Notes: a model not told the origin generated them from the sequence alone. A stretch of DNA of 64,000 nt from [Clostridium] scindens (GCF_019597925.1 NZ_CP080442.1:2336001-2400000), one strand, 5' to 3'. Positions 33,132 through 42,834 are shown, numbered from the stretch's first letter. Translations and numbers: made by a program.

Positions 33132-33197
33132 CACTTTTTTTAATTTTTTTACAAAATCCGAAAATAAATTCTATGTAGTGCAAAGGATACGCCTGTA

Positions 33198-34532
33198 TTA
33201 AACGATTCCCTGCGCGTTCATAGCCTCTACAACCTTCTCAAATCCTGCAATATTAGCGCCCATGACATAATTTCCTTCTGCGTCATAGCGTTTTGCGGCA
33301 TCTGCCATATTGTGGCAAATATTTATCATGATGCCCTGAAGCTTAGAGTCTACTTCTTCAAAAGACCAGCTTAATCGCTCGCTGTTCTGAGACATTTCAA
33401 GAGCGGATGTGGCAACGCCGCCGGCATTCGCCGCCTTTCCTGGAGCGAACAGTATGCCATTCTGCTGCAGATATTGCGTTGCTTCCAGCGTTGTAGGCAT
33501 ATTTGCGCCTTCCGCTACTGCAATGCATCCATTCTCCACCAGCATCTTTGCGTCTTCCAGATGAAGTTCGTTCTGGGTTGCGCAAGGAAGGGCAATGTCA
33601 ACCTTTACAGACCATACGCCGCGTCCTTCATGATATTCTGAATTCGGGCGGTAGTTCTTGTATTCCGTCAATCTTGCACGCTTCACTTCTTTGATTTCTT
33701 TCAATGCTTCTACGTCAATTCCTTCTGGATCGTATACCCATCCGTTGGAATCACTGACCGTCACTACCTTTGCGCCAAGCTGGAAAGCCTTCTGGGTAGC
33801 ATAGATCGCCACATTTCCAGAACCGGATACGGCAATCGTCTTTCCTGCGATATCATGCCCATTGATCTTCAGCATCTCTTTTGTCAGGTACAGAAGGCCG
33901 TATCCTGTTGCTTCAGTCCTCGCCAGAGAGCCGCCGTAGCTTAAGCCCTTTCCGGTAAGCACGCCTTCATATACGCCTCGGATTCTCTTATACTGGCCAA
34001 ACATATAGCCGATCTCTCTGGCGCCTGTTCCGATATCTCCAGCCGGAACATCCGTGTCAGCGCCAATATATTTACAAAGTTCTGTCATAAAACTCTGGCA
34101 GAATGCCATTACTTCCCTGTCTGATTTACCCTTCGGATCAAAGTCGGAACCACCTTTTCCTCCTCCGATAGGAAGGCCTGTCAATGAATTCTTGAAAATC
34201 TGCTCGAATCCAAGGAACTTGATAATTCCAAGGTTGACAGATGGGTGAAGGCGAAGGCCTCCTTTATAAGGTCCGATCGCGCTGTTGAACTGAACGCGGT
34301 AGCCTGTGTTCACCTGGACTTGCCCTTTGTCATCTACCCATGGCACACGGAATTTGAACTGTCTCTCCGGCTCGACCAGCCTCTCCAGCAGGGCATCCTT
34401 TTTGTATTTTTCTTCATTTGCTTCTACCACTACTCTCAATGATTCCAATACTTCTTTTACCGCCTGGTGGAATTCCGGCTCTGCTGGGTTCTTCGCCACT
34501 ACTTTTTCCAGGACTTCATCAACATATGACAT
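33198..34532 (-). CDS. gdhA: NADP-type glutamate dehydrogenase
   Basis: The 444-residue enzyme interconverts glutamate and 2-oxoglutarate plus ammonia. VQFNSAIGPYKGGLRLHPSVNLGIIKFLGFEQIFKNSLTGLPIGGGKGGSDFDPKGKSD includes the substrate Lys residues and the glycine-rich loop. GDIGTGAREIGYMFGQYKRI follows, and VSGSGNVAIYATQKAFQLGAKVVTVSDSNG is the Rossmann NADP site. Length and motifs fit the hexameric small GDH used for ammonia assimilation in Clostridia. AGGAGGTAGAAAAGT stands before ATG 34532. A hairpin in the 5' leader may control expression. Confidence 0.96.
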   Translation of the reverse strand: MSYVDEVLEKVVAKNPAEPEFHQAVKEVLESLRVVVEANEEKYKKDALLERLVEPERQFKFRVPWVDDKGQVQVNTGYRVQFNSAIGPYKGGLRLHPSVNLGIIKFLGFEQIFKNSLTGLPIGGGKGGSDFDPKGKSDREVMAFCQSFMTELCKYIGADTDVPAGDIGTGAREIGYMFGQYKRIRGVYEGVLTGKGLSYGGSLARTEATGYGLLYLTKEMLKINGHDIAGKTIAVSGSGNVAIYATQKAFQLGAKVVTVSDSNGWVYDPEGIDVEALKEIKEVKRARLTEYKNYRPNSEYHEGRGVWSVKVDIALPCATQNELHLEDAKMLVENGCIAVAEGANMPTTLEATQYLQQNGILFAPGKAANAGGVATSALEMSQNSERLSWSFEEVDSKLQGIMINICHNMADAAKRYDAEGNYVMGANIAGFEKVVEAMNAQGIV

Positions 34533-34564
34533 ACTTTTCTACCTCCTAAAACTTAATTACAAAA

Positions 34565-34641
34565 GCGGGCAGACAAAGTCTACCCGCCTGTACGATGCTT
34601 TTGTCCTTTACTATTGTAAAGGAATTCTATATAGAACACAA
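34565..34641 (-). promoter_or_regulatory. gdhA promoter and leader hairpin
   Basis: On the minus strand TTGTGT (34641-34636), a 17-bp spacer and TACAAT (34618-34613) form a good promoter. The -10 lies inside an inverted repeat CCTTTAC-4 nt-GTAAAGG (34604-34621). The transcript then forms a GC-rich hairpin (GCGGGTAGAC / GTCTGCCCGC, 34587-34565) followed by TTTTG, 33 nt ahead of ATG. It could be an attenuator or simply end readthrough from purL. The rest of the 288-bp gap up to purL is AT-rich, without a gene. Confidence 0.6.
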
Positions 34642-34820
34642 GAATTTTTTTAAGAATTTTTTCCATTTCTGCAATTTTGAATTTGATTTCCTGCAAATAG
34701 ATGATTTTTTTGTGCAGTTTTTCCCATTCTTATCCAGAATATCTGCAACAACTCATCGTCTATGTTTCATTTTGCATACTTTCTTAGTATTCCAGACATC
34801 GTGGTATTCTAAGCATCCGA

Positions 34821-37800
34821 TTATTTGAAGTAGTTCACGCCGGATTCAAAGATCTTCAGATCCTGCTCTCCATAAATGTTCATGGCTACGGAGCGGGCGC
34901 GTCTCTCTGAATGGGCCATCTTGCCAAATACCCGGCCGTCCGGGCTTGTGATTCCTTCGATCGCACAGTAGGAGCCATTTACATTCCATTCCTCATCCAT
35001 GCTGATATTTCCGTTTGGATCACAATACTGGGTTGCAACCTGTCCATTTGCAAAAAGCCTGTCGATCCACTTCTTGCTGGCCACGAATCTTCCTTCTCCG
35101 TGGGATGCAGGATTGGTATATACGCCGCCTAGTTCCGCCTGTGCAAGCCATGGGGACTTGTTGGTCACTACCTTGGTATAGACCATCTTGGAAATATGGC
35201 GGCCTATGGTATTATAAGTCAAGGTCGGTGACTCCTCTGTCTGGCCGGTGATCGCGCCATTCGGAACCAGTCCAAGCTTAACCAGCGCCTGGAAGCCGTT
35301 GCATACGCCCAAAACCAGTCCATCTCTTTCATTGAGAAGCTTCTCTACCGCCTCTTTCATCTTTGCATTCTGGAATGCGGTTGCAAAGAACTTGGCAGAG
35401 CCATCCGGCTCGTCGCCTGCGCTGAATCCGCCTGGGAACATGATCATCTGCGCCTGGCCGATCGCTTCCTCGAATACGCTGACAGAATCCAGGATATCCG
35501 TTGCGCTCATATTCTTGAATACCTTGGTGATTACGTTCGCTCCTGCCCGTTCAAATGCCCTTGCGCTGTCATACTCGCAGTTGGTTCCCGGGAATACCGG
35601 TATGAATACGGTTGGCTGGGCGATCTTATGGCTGCAGATATGGATGTCAGAAGTCTCATACAGTCCCGTCTCAATCTTCTCTTCCTGTCCTTCTGCCCCG
35701 GAATTGGTGGGGAATACCGGCTCAAGCGTTTCCTTCCATGCGCGCTCTGCCTCGGCAAGGCTGATCTTTTCATTTCCGTAAGAGAATGTGGCATCTTCCG
35801 TTACTTCTCCGATTACCGTATACGTAATGCCAAGTTCCCCTACCTTGTCTGCCGGCACTTCCGCGATGATATCGCCAAAAGCAGGGGCAAAGAGATCTCT
35901 TGCATCTATATTGTGCTCGATCTTTACGCCCATTCTGTTTCCAAAGGCCATCTTGCTCACAGCCGCGATGATGCCGTGCCTGTCGAGGGCATAGGCTGCC
36001 ACAATCCTGCCGCTGTGAATATCTTCCGTGAACTTCGCGTATTGCTCCATCACTTTTTCATATTTCGGAATATCGTACTCGTCCGTCTCGATGCTAAGCC
36101 AAACCAGCTTATTTCCTGCCTGCTTCAGTTCCGGCGTAATGATATCCTTTTCCGCAGCCACATCCACTGCAAATGATACCAGGGTCGGAGGAACGTCGAT
36201 ATCCTCGAATGTTCCAGACATGCTGTCCTTGCCGCCGATTGACGGAAGCCCGAATCCAAGCTGGGCATTGTAGGCGCCGAGAAGCGCTGCAAAAGGCTGG
36301 CTCCATCTGTGCGGATCCTCTGTCATCCTGCGGAAGTATTCCTGGAATGTAAAACGAATCTTCGTGTAGTCTCCGCCCGCTGCCACGATCTTCGCCACGG
36401 ATTCCGTCACTGCATAGATGGCCCCGTGGTATGGGCTCCAGGTAGAAAGGTAAGGATCGAATCCATAACTCATCATCGTCACCGTATCGCAGTCTCCCGT
36501 CAGTACTGGCAGTTTCGCAACCATAGCCTGCGTCTCCGTCATCTGGTACTTTCCTCCATGAGGCATAAATACAGAGGACGCCCCGATAGAGCCGTCGAAC
36601 ATCTCCACAAGGCCTTTCTGAGAGCATACGTTCAGGTCTTTCAATGTATCAAGCCATTTTTCCTTCACATTCTTTACTTCTTCTCTTCCAAGGATGCTGT
36701 CCGCACGGCTTGGAATATCTACGGCAACGCTGGTCTCCTGGTGCGCCCCGTTGGTATCCAGGAAAGCGCGGGAAAGATTGACGATCTCTTTGCCTCTCCA
36801 AGACAGCACAAGCCTTGGCTCCTCCGTTACGACCGCTACTTTGGTAGCCTCCAGGTTCTCTTCCTTTGCGTATGCCATGAATTCGTCCACATCTTTCGGA
36901 TCAACCACTACCGCCATACGCTCCTGGGACTCGGAGATGGCAATTTCCGTTCCGTCCAGGCCCGCGTATTTCTTCGGAACCTTGTCAAGGTCTACTCTCA
37001 GGCCGTCAGCCAGTTCCCCGATCGCCACGGACACGCCGCCCGCGCCGAAGTCGTTGCACTTCTTGATCAGCCGGCTTACTTCTTCCCTTCGGAACAGACG
37101 CTGGATCTTACGCTCTGTAGGCGGGTTGCCCTTCTGCACTTCCGCGCCGCAAGTCTCAATGGACTCTTCCGTATGTACCTTGGAAGATCCGGTCGCGCCG
37201 CCGCAGCCATCACGCCCTGTACGGCCGCCCAGAAGGATGATGATATCGCCAGGATCAGACGTCTCCCGGATGACCGCGCGCCTCGGCGCTGCTCCCAGGA
37301 CTGCTCCAATCTCCATCCTCTTAGCCACATAATTCGGATGGTAGATTTCCTTTACCGCTCCTGTGGCAAGACCGATCTGATTTCCATAAGAACTGTATCC
37401 GTGTGCTGCCTCTCTTACCAGCTTCTTCTGGGGCAGCTTGCCCTTCATCGTATCATTGACGGACACGGTAGGATCTGCCGCGCCTGTCACGCGCATTGCC
37501 TGATATACATAGGTACGCCCGGACAGCGGGTCACGGATCGCTCCGCCCAGGCAGGTTGCGGCACCGCCGAAAGGCTCGATCTCCGTTGGATGATTGTGGG
37601 TCTCATTCTTAAAGTTCACCAGCCACTCTTCTTCCACGCCGTCTACCTTGATCGGCACGACAATACTGCAGGCATTGATCTCGTCAGACTCTTCCTGGTC
37701 GTTTAGCTTGCCTTCCTTCTTCAGCTTGCGCATCGCCATCAGGGCCAGATCCATCAGGCACACGAACTTGTCCTCCCTGCCTTTGAATATCTCGCTGTGA

Positions 37801-38579
37801 TCGCTTAAATACTGCTTATAGGTATCTTCTATGGGCTCCCTGTAATCGCCCTCGCCAAAAGAAACATCCTTAAGTTCTGTTGAAAACGTCGTGTGGCGGC
37901 AATGATCAGACCAATAGGTGTCCAGCACGCGGATCTCTGTCATAGAAGGGTCCCGGTCCTCTTCCTTGCGGAAATAATTCTGAATATGAAGAAAATCCTT
38001 AAAGGTCATGGCAAGCCCCAGCGAGCCATACAGTTCCATTAACTGATCCTTTTCCATATCTTTGAAGCCCTCAAAGATGATGACATCCTCCGGCTCGTCA
38101 AACTTCGTCACCAGCGTCTCCGGCTTCTCGGCACCGGTTTCCCTGGAATCCACAGGATTGATGCAGTGCTCCTTGATCGCCTCGAACTGCGCATCCGTAA
38201 TATCCCCTTCAATCACATAGGTGGTAGCCGTCTTAATAACAGGCTGTTCGTCTTCTTTGATAAACTGCACGCACTGTACCGCAGAATCCGCGCGCTGGTC
38301 AAACTGCCCCGGAAGGAACTCTACGGAAAATATCCTGCTTCCCGGCGCACTCTGGAACTCCTCTTCATACAAAGTGTCAACCGGCGGTTCTGCAAATATG
38401 CCGTTGCATGCTTTCTTAAAAGTATCTTCGGAGATATTTTCCACATCATAGCGGATCAATACCCGGACATTCTGAATATCCTTAATCCCCAGATAACTCT
38501 TCACCTCATGCTTCAGTTCCTCCGCCTGCACCGCAAATCCCGGCTTCTTCTCGACGTACACTCGTTTTACATTGCTCAT
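34821..38579 (-). CDS. purL: Phosphoribosylformylglycinamidine synthase, single-chain clostridial form
   Basis: The 1252-residue enzyme makes FGAM from FGAR, glutamine and ATP in purine synthesis. The N-terminal PurS-like part (about 1-150) is followed by the linker and the first AIRS domain (YWSDHCRHTTF, NETHNHPTEIEPFGGAATCLGGAIRD, GGRTGRDGCGGATGSS) and a second AIRS copy. The C-terminal class I glutaminase has FPGTNCEYDSARAFERAGA, the nucleophile in LGVCNGFQALVKLGL and the His/Glu in SHGEGRF. This layout is the large Firmicutes type, not the separate PurS/PurL/PurQ of Bacillus. Upstream ATG 38597 precedes GGAGGAAGATTT, so ATG 38579 is the start. It appears monocistronic, without other pur genes nearby. 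Confidence 0.97.
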   Translation of the reverse strand: MSNVKRVYVEKKPGFAVQAEELKHEVKSYLGIKDIQNVRVLIRYDVENISEDTFKKACNGIFAEPPVDTLYEEEFQSAPGSRIFSVEFLPGQFDQRADSAVQCVQFIKEDEQPVIKTATTYVIEGDITDAQFEAIKEHCINPVDSRETGAEKPETLVTKFDEPEDVIIFEGFKDMEKDQLMELYGSLGLAMTFKDFLHIQNYFRKEEDRDPSMTEIRVLDTYWSDHCRHTTFSTELKDVSFGEGDYREPIEDTYKQYLSDHSEIFKGREDKFVCLMDLALMAMRKLKKEGKLNDQEESDEINACSIVVPIKVDGVEEEWLVNFKNETHNHPTEIEPFGGAATCLGGAIRDPLSGRTYVYQAMRVTGAADPTVSVNDTMKGKLPQKKLVREAAHGYSSYGNQIGLATGAVKEIYHPNYVAKRMEIGAVLGAAPRRAVIRETSDPGDIIILLGGRTGRDGCGGATGSSKVHTEESIETCGAEVQKGNPPTERKIQRLFRREEVSRLIKKCNDFGAGGVSVAIGELADGLRVDLDKVPKKYAGLDGTEIAISESQERMAVVVDPKDVDEFMAYAKEENLEATKVAVVTEEPRLVLSWRGKEIVNLSRAFLDTNGAHQETSVAVDIPSRADSILGREEVKNVKEKWLDTLKDLNVCSQKGLVEMFDGSIGASSVFMPHGGKYQMTETQAMVAKLPVLTGDCDTVTMMSYGFDPYLSTWSPYHGAIYAVTESVAKIVAAGGDYTKIRFTFQEYFRRMTEDPHRWSQPFAALLGAYNAQLGFGLPSIGGKDSMSGTFEDIDVPPTLVSFAVDVAAEKDIITPELKQAGNKLVWLSIETDEYDIPKYEKVMEQYAKFTEDIHSGRIVAAYALDRHGIIAAVSKMAFGNRMGVKIEHNIDARDLFAPAFGDIIAEVPADKVGELGITYTVIGEVTEDATFSYGNEKISLAEAERAWKETLEPVFPTNSGAEGQEEKIETGLYETSDIHICSHKIAQPTVFIPVFPGTNCEYDSARAFERAGANVITKVFKNMSATDILDSVSVFEEAIGQAQMIMFPGGFSAGDEPDGSAKFFATAFQNAKMKEAVEKLLNERDGLVLGVCNGFQALVKLGLVPNGAITGQTEESPTLTYNTIGRHISKMVYTKVVTNKSPWLAQAELGGVYTNPASHGEGRFVASKKWIDRLFANGQVATQYCDPNGNISMDEEWNVNGSYCAIEGITSPDGRVFGKMAHSERRARSVAMNIYGEQDLKIFESGVNYFK

Positions 38580-38670
38580 AAATCTTCCTCCATCCATGAA
38601 TTTTGCGCTTTTTATAGTTCTATTGTATCATATGTTGTGTTATTAATTAAATTAATATAACTTAACCTTC

Positions 38671-39378
38671 TTATAATCTTTGCTTATTAATACCCTTCAT
38701 TGCCACCCTCCAAATGCGGAAGATTCCCCACAGAATCATCAGCATGACAAGGAAGGCAATTCCTATCCGTAGTACCATGTCTGAAAAGAAGCCTTCCGGA
38801 AGCATCCGTATCATATAGTCTGTAGCCGAATCAAACATCCAAAGGTCATTGGTAAAGAATATTTCATGGAAAATGGTAAAGCACTTTGTGAAATCTATGG
38901 CAAACGCGATTCCCAAGAAGGCAGCAATCGCAAGAAATATTACAAGAGCAGCCGAATATGCCCTGGGTATCAGAAATTTCCAGTCCGCGTTCGTCAGAAT
39001 CAGGATCGCCAGAAGAACCAGCGCCAGCATAAGGCAGGCAGTCCTTACCTTAAGCCCTCCAAGGAACAGATTCTTTACGTCTGCCATATGAAGCCTGTCC
39101 TGCTCATTGAAGAAGTCCTTCTTCTCGCCTTCCACCGTGGTTATCACGGACAGTTCCTCCTCCTCGCCGATCAGATATGCCATCATATGCTCCGTCACCT
39201 GCATGACATCCTCCATCTTCATTCCAAGCGCATCGCAAACCGTATATTTCTCATACTCCTTCTGATAAAACTTATACTCCGGATCTCCATAAATCACCAG
39301 CTGGAAGCTGGTGATCAATACCGATATAATGATAAGCAGCATGGCCGCCGCTGCCATCAATTGCTGTGTTTTTTTCAT
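38671..39378 (-). CDS. TIGR01906/Lit-family integral membrane protein
   Basis: The 235-residue protein has four helices: an N-terminal one (about 7-30), two in the middle (about 115-165) and a last one (about 200-225). The extracytoplasmic segment between the first two contains FFNEQDRLHMADVKNLFLGG, the conserved E..H..DVK box of the TIGR01906/DUF1461 family. Members of this family characterised in Enterococcus and Bacillus (Lit) move an acyl chain within lipoproteins to make the lyso form, which blunts TLR2 recognition. Whether this one is a true Lit is inference. The frame is open to 39408, but ATG 39378 has GGAGGAGTCAAGAC. It is divergent from the LysR gene. Confidence 0.8.
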   Translation of the reverse strand: MKKTQQLMAAAAMLLIIISVLITSFQLVIYGDPEYKFYQKEYEKYTVCDALGMKMEDVMQVTEHMMAYLIGEEEELSVITTVEGEKKDFFNEQDRLHMADVKNLFLGGLKVRTACLMLALVLLAILILTNADWKFLIPRAYSAALVIFLAIAAFLGIAFAIDFTKCFTIFHEIFFTNDLWMFDSATDYMIRMLPEGFFSDMVLRIGIAFLVMLMILWGIFRIWRVAMKGINKQRL

Positions 39379-39416
39379 GTCTTGACTCCTCCACCCCCAT
39401 TCTATCATAATAGGAG

Positions 39417-39445
39417 TTGTAATTCACTCCCTTTTGACTTATAAT
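39417..39445 (+). promoter_or_regulatory. Sigma-A promoter of the LysR gene
   Basis: TTGTAA (39417-39422), a 17-bp spacer and TATAAT (39440-39445) lie 30 bp before the start codon, in the gap shared with the divergent TIGR01906 gene. Confidence 0.75.
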
Positions 39446-39474
39446 ACTTAGTAATTTTATAAGGAGGACTTATG

Positions 39475-40365
39475 ATGGATGTTAATTATGAATTATATAA
39501 AGTGTTCTATTTTGTAGCCACAACCCTCAGTTTTTCAGAAGCTTCCAAACTGCTGTTCATCTCCCAGTCAGCGGTCAGCCAGTCCATTAAGGCTTTGGAG
39601 AAGAAACTGGACCAGACTTTGTTCATCCGCAGCACCAAAAGGGTACGCCTGACCCCTGAAGGGGAGATCCTGCTGCGTCATGTGGAGCCGGCGATGAACC
39701 TGATCAAGCGGGGAGAGGCGCAGCTGATGGAAACCAATTCCAAAGGAGGGCAGATAAGAATCGGGGCGAGCGACACCATCTGCCGGTACTTCCTGGTTCC
39801 TTATCTGGAAAAATTCCACAAGGAATTTCCTGGCGCCCATATCAAGGTCACCAATGCCACTTCCATCCGCTGCGTAGAACTGCTGGAAAGCGGCCAGGTG
39901 GATCTGATCGTAGTCAACTACCCCAATCCTTACCTGGGAAATATTACCGGTGTCAGAAAGATCCGGAAGTTCAGGGATGTCTTCCTCGCCAACGAGTCTT
40001 TCGCCGAACTAAGGGGCAAGAAACTGGATCTGGAGCAACTGCTTAAGTATCCGATCCTCATGCTGGATAAACGGAGCACCACCAGCGAATTCCTGCATTC
40101 CCTGTTCCAGCAGCGCCAGCTGGATCTGGTGCCGGAGATCGAGTTAAGCAGCAATGACCTGCTGATCGATCTTGCCAGCATCGGCCTGGGGATCGCCTTC
40201 ATTCCGGATTACTGCCTGCCAAGAAAAAGCGACAGCCTCTTTATCGTTGAGACCAGCGAGGAACTGCCCTCCCGTGAATTGGTCATTGCCTACAATGAAC
40301 AGATTCCGGCCTCCAAGGCCACCCTGGAATTCTTAAACTTCTTTCCCGGGGCAAAGGCCTCTTAG
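39475..40365 (+). CDS. LysR-family transcriptional regulator
   Basis: The 296-residue protein has a LysR HTH at residues 1-65 (YKVFYFVATTLSFSEASKLLFISQSAVSQSIKALEKKLDQTLFIRSTKRVRLTPEGE) and a periplasmic-binding-protein-like effector domain from about 90. Of two adjacent ATGs, 39475 has the better 7-nt spacing from AGGAGG, while 39472 has only 4. No divergent metabolic gene lies beside it except the TIGR01906 membrane protein, whose promoter it might share. It converges on the helicase gene with 23 bp between their ends. The effector is unknown. Confidence 0.9.
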   Translation: MDVNYELYKVFYFVATTLSFSEASKLLFISQSAVSQSIKALEKKLDQTLFIRSTKRVRLTPEGEILLRHVEPAMNLIKRGEAQLMETNSKGGQIRIGASDTICRYFLVPYLEKFHKEFPGAHIKVTNATSIRCVELLESGQVDLIVVNYPNPYLGNITGVRKIRKFRDVFLANESFAELRGKKLDLEQLLKYPILMLDKRSTTSEFLHSLFQQRQLDLVPEIELSSNDLLIDLASIGLGIAFIPDYCLPRKSDSLFIVETSEELPSRELVIAYNEQIPASKATLEFLNFFPGAKAS

Positions 40366-40388
40366 CGAACCGGCTGTTTTTGGAGGGC

Positions 40389-42770
40389 TCAGGCCTTGTC
40401 CATCCCATCCCAGAACGTTTCGATCATCCCGGTCACGTTCCCGGAATCGCACCATCCATACTGGCTCCATTCCCGGGGGAAGGTATCCTGATACCTTCCA
40501 TCCCGGAACCGCTCATCCAGAAGCAGGATGATCCCGCTGTCCTGATCGGTCCGTATGACCCTTCCTGCGGACTGCAGGACCTTGTTCATGCCCGGATAGA
40601 GATAGGCATAGTCAAATCCTCTTAACCCGTGGGAATCAAAATATGTTTTTAGCAGTTCCCGCTCCCTGCATACCTGGGGCAGTCCTGTCCCAACGATAAT
40701 GGCTCCGATCAGCTTGTCCATAGCCAGATCAATGCCTTCTGAAAAGATGCCGCCCATTACGCAGAAGCCCATCAGGCTATGATCTTTGTCTTCCTCAAAA
40801 TTCTCCAGGAATATCTCCCTTGCCTCCTCCGACATGTATCTGGACTGCATCACATACTCGATCTCCCGGCCCCCATAGCAGGGCACGCTCTCCAGCAAAG
40901 ATACAAAAACTTCATAGACCTCTTCCATAAAATAGTAGGAAGGAAAAAAGGCAATATAGTTTCCTTTCCTGCTCCTTGCCACCTGAATCAGATATTTGGC
41001 ATACCGCCGGTACATTGCCTCTCCACGGCTTGTATACTTGGTACTGACATCCGTGCCGATCAGCAGAAGGCGCTTTCTTGCGTCAAATGGAGACTCTGCA
41101 TAGATGGCGTAATCTTCCTTTGAATTACTCAAAAGTTTCTTATAATAGTGGATAGGGAGCAGCGTTGCGGAGAAGAATATGGTGCTGTTTCCCTTATCCA
41201 GGAACTGGGCGAGACAGTTGGCCGGATTCACGCAGAACAGACGCAGTTTGAACCTCCCCTCTTCCTCCAGTTCCGAATAGATCAGATAATTCTCATCCAG
41301 TCCCTCATGAATGCTCACGAACATGCGCACCGCAAAATAGAGTTCCAGCACTTCTTTGCGGATCTCCTCGTTGCGGCACTCTTCGAGGTAACGCTCCATC
41401 TCCGTCATCAACGCAAGCAGTTTCAGGTAGATATGGGCTACGCTGTCCAGTATCTGGTAATCCTCGCACTCCCGCTTCAGCGCCAGAAGCTGCTTGTTGC
41501 ACTCATCCAGCCGGCTGGCCAGCCGACTGTCTTCAGTTTTTACCAGACGCTTGATCTTAAGAAAATCCTCTTTATAGATGCTGGCGCTGTACATCTCCCG
41601 TCCCCGTTCCACCAGATTATGCGCCTCGTCGATCAGAAACAGATACTCGCCTTTATTTCCCTCGCCGAAGAACCGCTTCAAATGCGCATTGGGATCAAAA
41701 ACATAATTATAGTCGCAGATAACCGCATCCACCCACAGCGACACGTCCAGCCCCATCTCGAACGGGCACACGTTCCATTTTCTCGCCTGTTCTTCCAGTG
41801 CCTCCCGGCTCATCTCATCGGTGGAGGCCAGCAGTTCATACACTGCGTCATTTACCCTGTCAAAATGCCCCTTGGCGTAAGGGCACTCATCCGGATTGCA
41901 GTTTGTCTCCTCGCAGAAGCAGATCTTCTCCTTGGCGGTGAGCACGATCACTTTCATGCGCAGATCCTGGGCTTTCAGGGAGTCGAATGCCTGCCATGCC
42001 ACCGTTCTGGTAATCGTCTTGGCCGTCAGGTAGAATATCTTCTCTCCCAGCCCTTCCCCCATGGCTTTTACAGCCGGAAACACCGTAGAGATCGTCTTTC
42101 CCACTCCTGTAGGAGCCTGTATGAACAGTTTCTTCTTACGGAGGATGGTGCGGTAGACGCTGGTAACCAGCTCCTTCTGTCCCTCCCGGTAAGAAAAGGG
42201 AAATTCCACCTGCCGTATGGATGCATTGCGCTTCTTTCTCCACTCAATCTGATAACGGGCCCATCTCTCATAAGAAGCTGTCAGTTCCTGAAACCAGGCT
42301 TCCAGATCCTCGAAGGCATATGTGCTTTCAAATCGCCTGATCTCCTCCGTCTCCATATTGCAGTAGGTCATCTGCACGCCAATTTCCTCCAGGCCATTCT
42401 GCCTGGCATAGATATAGGCGTAGCACTTTGCCTGGGCCAGATGCACCAGGATGGGCTCTTTCAATGTATCCAGTTCCTGAAAGATTCCCTTGATCTCGTC
42501 CACCACGGGGCCCTGCGGCGTATCCATGATGCCGTCTGCACGCCCCTCGATCAGCAGCAGGAATCCATCGCAGGCAACCTCCTGCTTCAGGGAGACCTCT
42601 GCATGATAATCGGCACCCATCTGCCGCTGGATCTTCCGGTGGATCTTGCCTCCAAGCAGCATGGCGTCCTTGTCCGTTCCTGCTATTCTATTGTCAATAT
42701 CGCCGCCGCGCAGTATAAATTCCACCAGGCTGCGCACGGAGATTCGAATCACTGGCTGTTCCAAATCCAT
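40389..42770 (-). CDS. PD-(D/E)XK nuclease fused to a DinG/XPD-type superfamily 2 helicase
   Basis: The 793-residue protein has two parts. Residues 1-190 look like a RecB-type nuclease: GGKIHRKIQ, then GRADGIM and VVDEIKG, which supply the Asp and Glu-x-Lys of the active site. Residues 195-790 form an XPD/DinG-type helicase with APTGVGKTIS (Walker A), DEAHNL (Walker B), four Cys (CFCEETNCNPDECPYA and the later NVCPFEM) that should hold a 4Fe-4S cluster, GIDLAMDKLIGAIIVGTGLPQV and the C-terminal QSAGRVIRTDQDSG (motif VI). It should unwind and cut DNA, probably in repair. It begins 64 bp after the TIGR03915 gene with no terminator between. A weak TACAAT box there could give it a private promoter. 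Confidence 0.88.
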   Translation of the reverse strand: MDLEQPVIRISVRSLVEFILRGGDIDNRIAGTDKDAMLLGGKIHRKIQRQMGADYHAEVSLKQEVACDGFLLLIEGRADGIMDTPQGPVVDEIKGIFQELDTLKEPILVHLAQAKCYAYIYARQNGLEEIGVQMTYCNMETEEIRRFESTYAFEDLEAWFQELTASYERWARYQIEWRKKRNASIRQVEFPFSYREGQKELVTSVYRTILRKKKLFIQAPTGVGKTISTVFPAVKAMGEGLGEKIFYLTAKTITRTVAWQAFDSLKAQDLRMKVIVLTAKEKICFCEETNCNPDECPYAKGHFDRVNDAVYELLASTDEMSREALEEQARKWNVCPFEMGLDVSLWVDAVICDYNYVFDPNAHLKRFFGEGNKGEYLFLIDEAHNLVERGREMYSASIYKEDFLKIKRLVKTEDSRLASRLDECNKQLLALKRECEDYQILDSVAHIYLKLLALMTEMERYLEECRNEEIRKEVLELYFAVRMFVSIHEGLDENYLIYSELEEEGRFKLRLFCVNPANCLAQFLDKGNSTIFFSATLLPIHYYKKLLSNSKEDYAIYAESPFDARKRLLLIGTDVSTKYTSRGEAMYRRYAKYLIQVARSRKGNYIAFFPSYYFMEEVYEVFVSLLESVPCYGGREIEYVMQSRYMSEEAREIFLENFEEDKDHSLMGFCVMGGIFSEGIDLAMDKLIGAIIVGTGLPQVCRERELLKTYFDSHGLRGFDYAYLYPGMNKVLQSAGRVIRTDQDSGIILLLDERFRDGRYQDTFPREWSQYGWCDSGNVTGMIETFWDGMDKA

Positions 42771-42834
42771 AGTCCTTTTCGTCCTTCATCTACATTTCTT
42801 CCTATTGTACCATAGATTTTCCTTCTGTCGCAGC

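Noticed and set aside
34745..34815. Imperfect hairpin after the purL stop as a terminator
   Set aside because: The stem has mismatches and no T run follows on the minus strand; the GC-rich hairpin at 34565-34587 is a better candidate.
36309..37706. Plus-strand open frame of 465 codons opposite purL
   Set aside because: It mirrors the AIRS domains of purL; Cys, His and Arg are over-represented in the way typical of a shadow frame.
41148..42815. Long plus-strand open frame of 555 codons opposite the helicase gene
   Set aside because: It is the antisense of a gene with clear helicase and nuclease motifs; the translation has no recognisable domains and no ribosome site.
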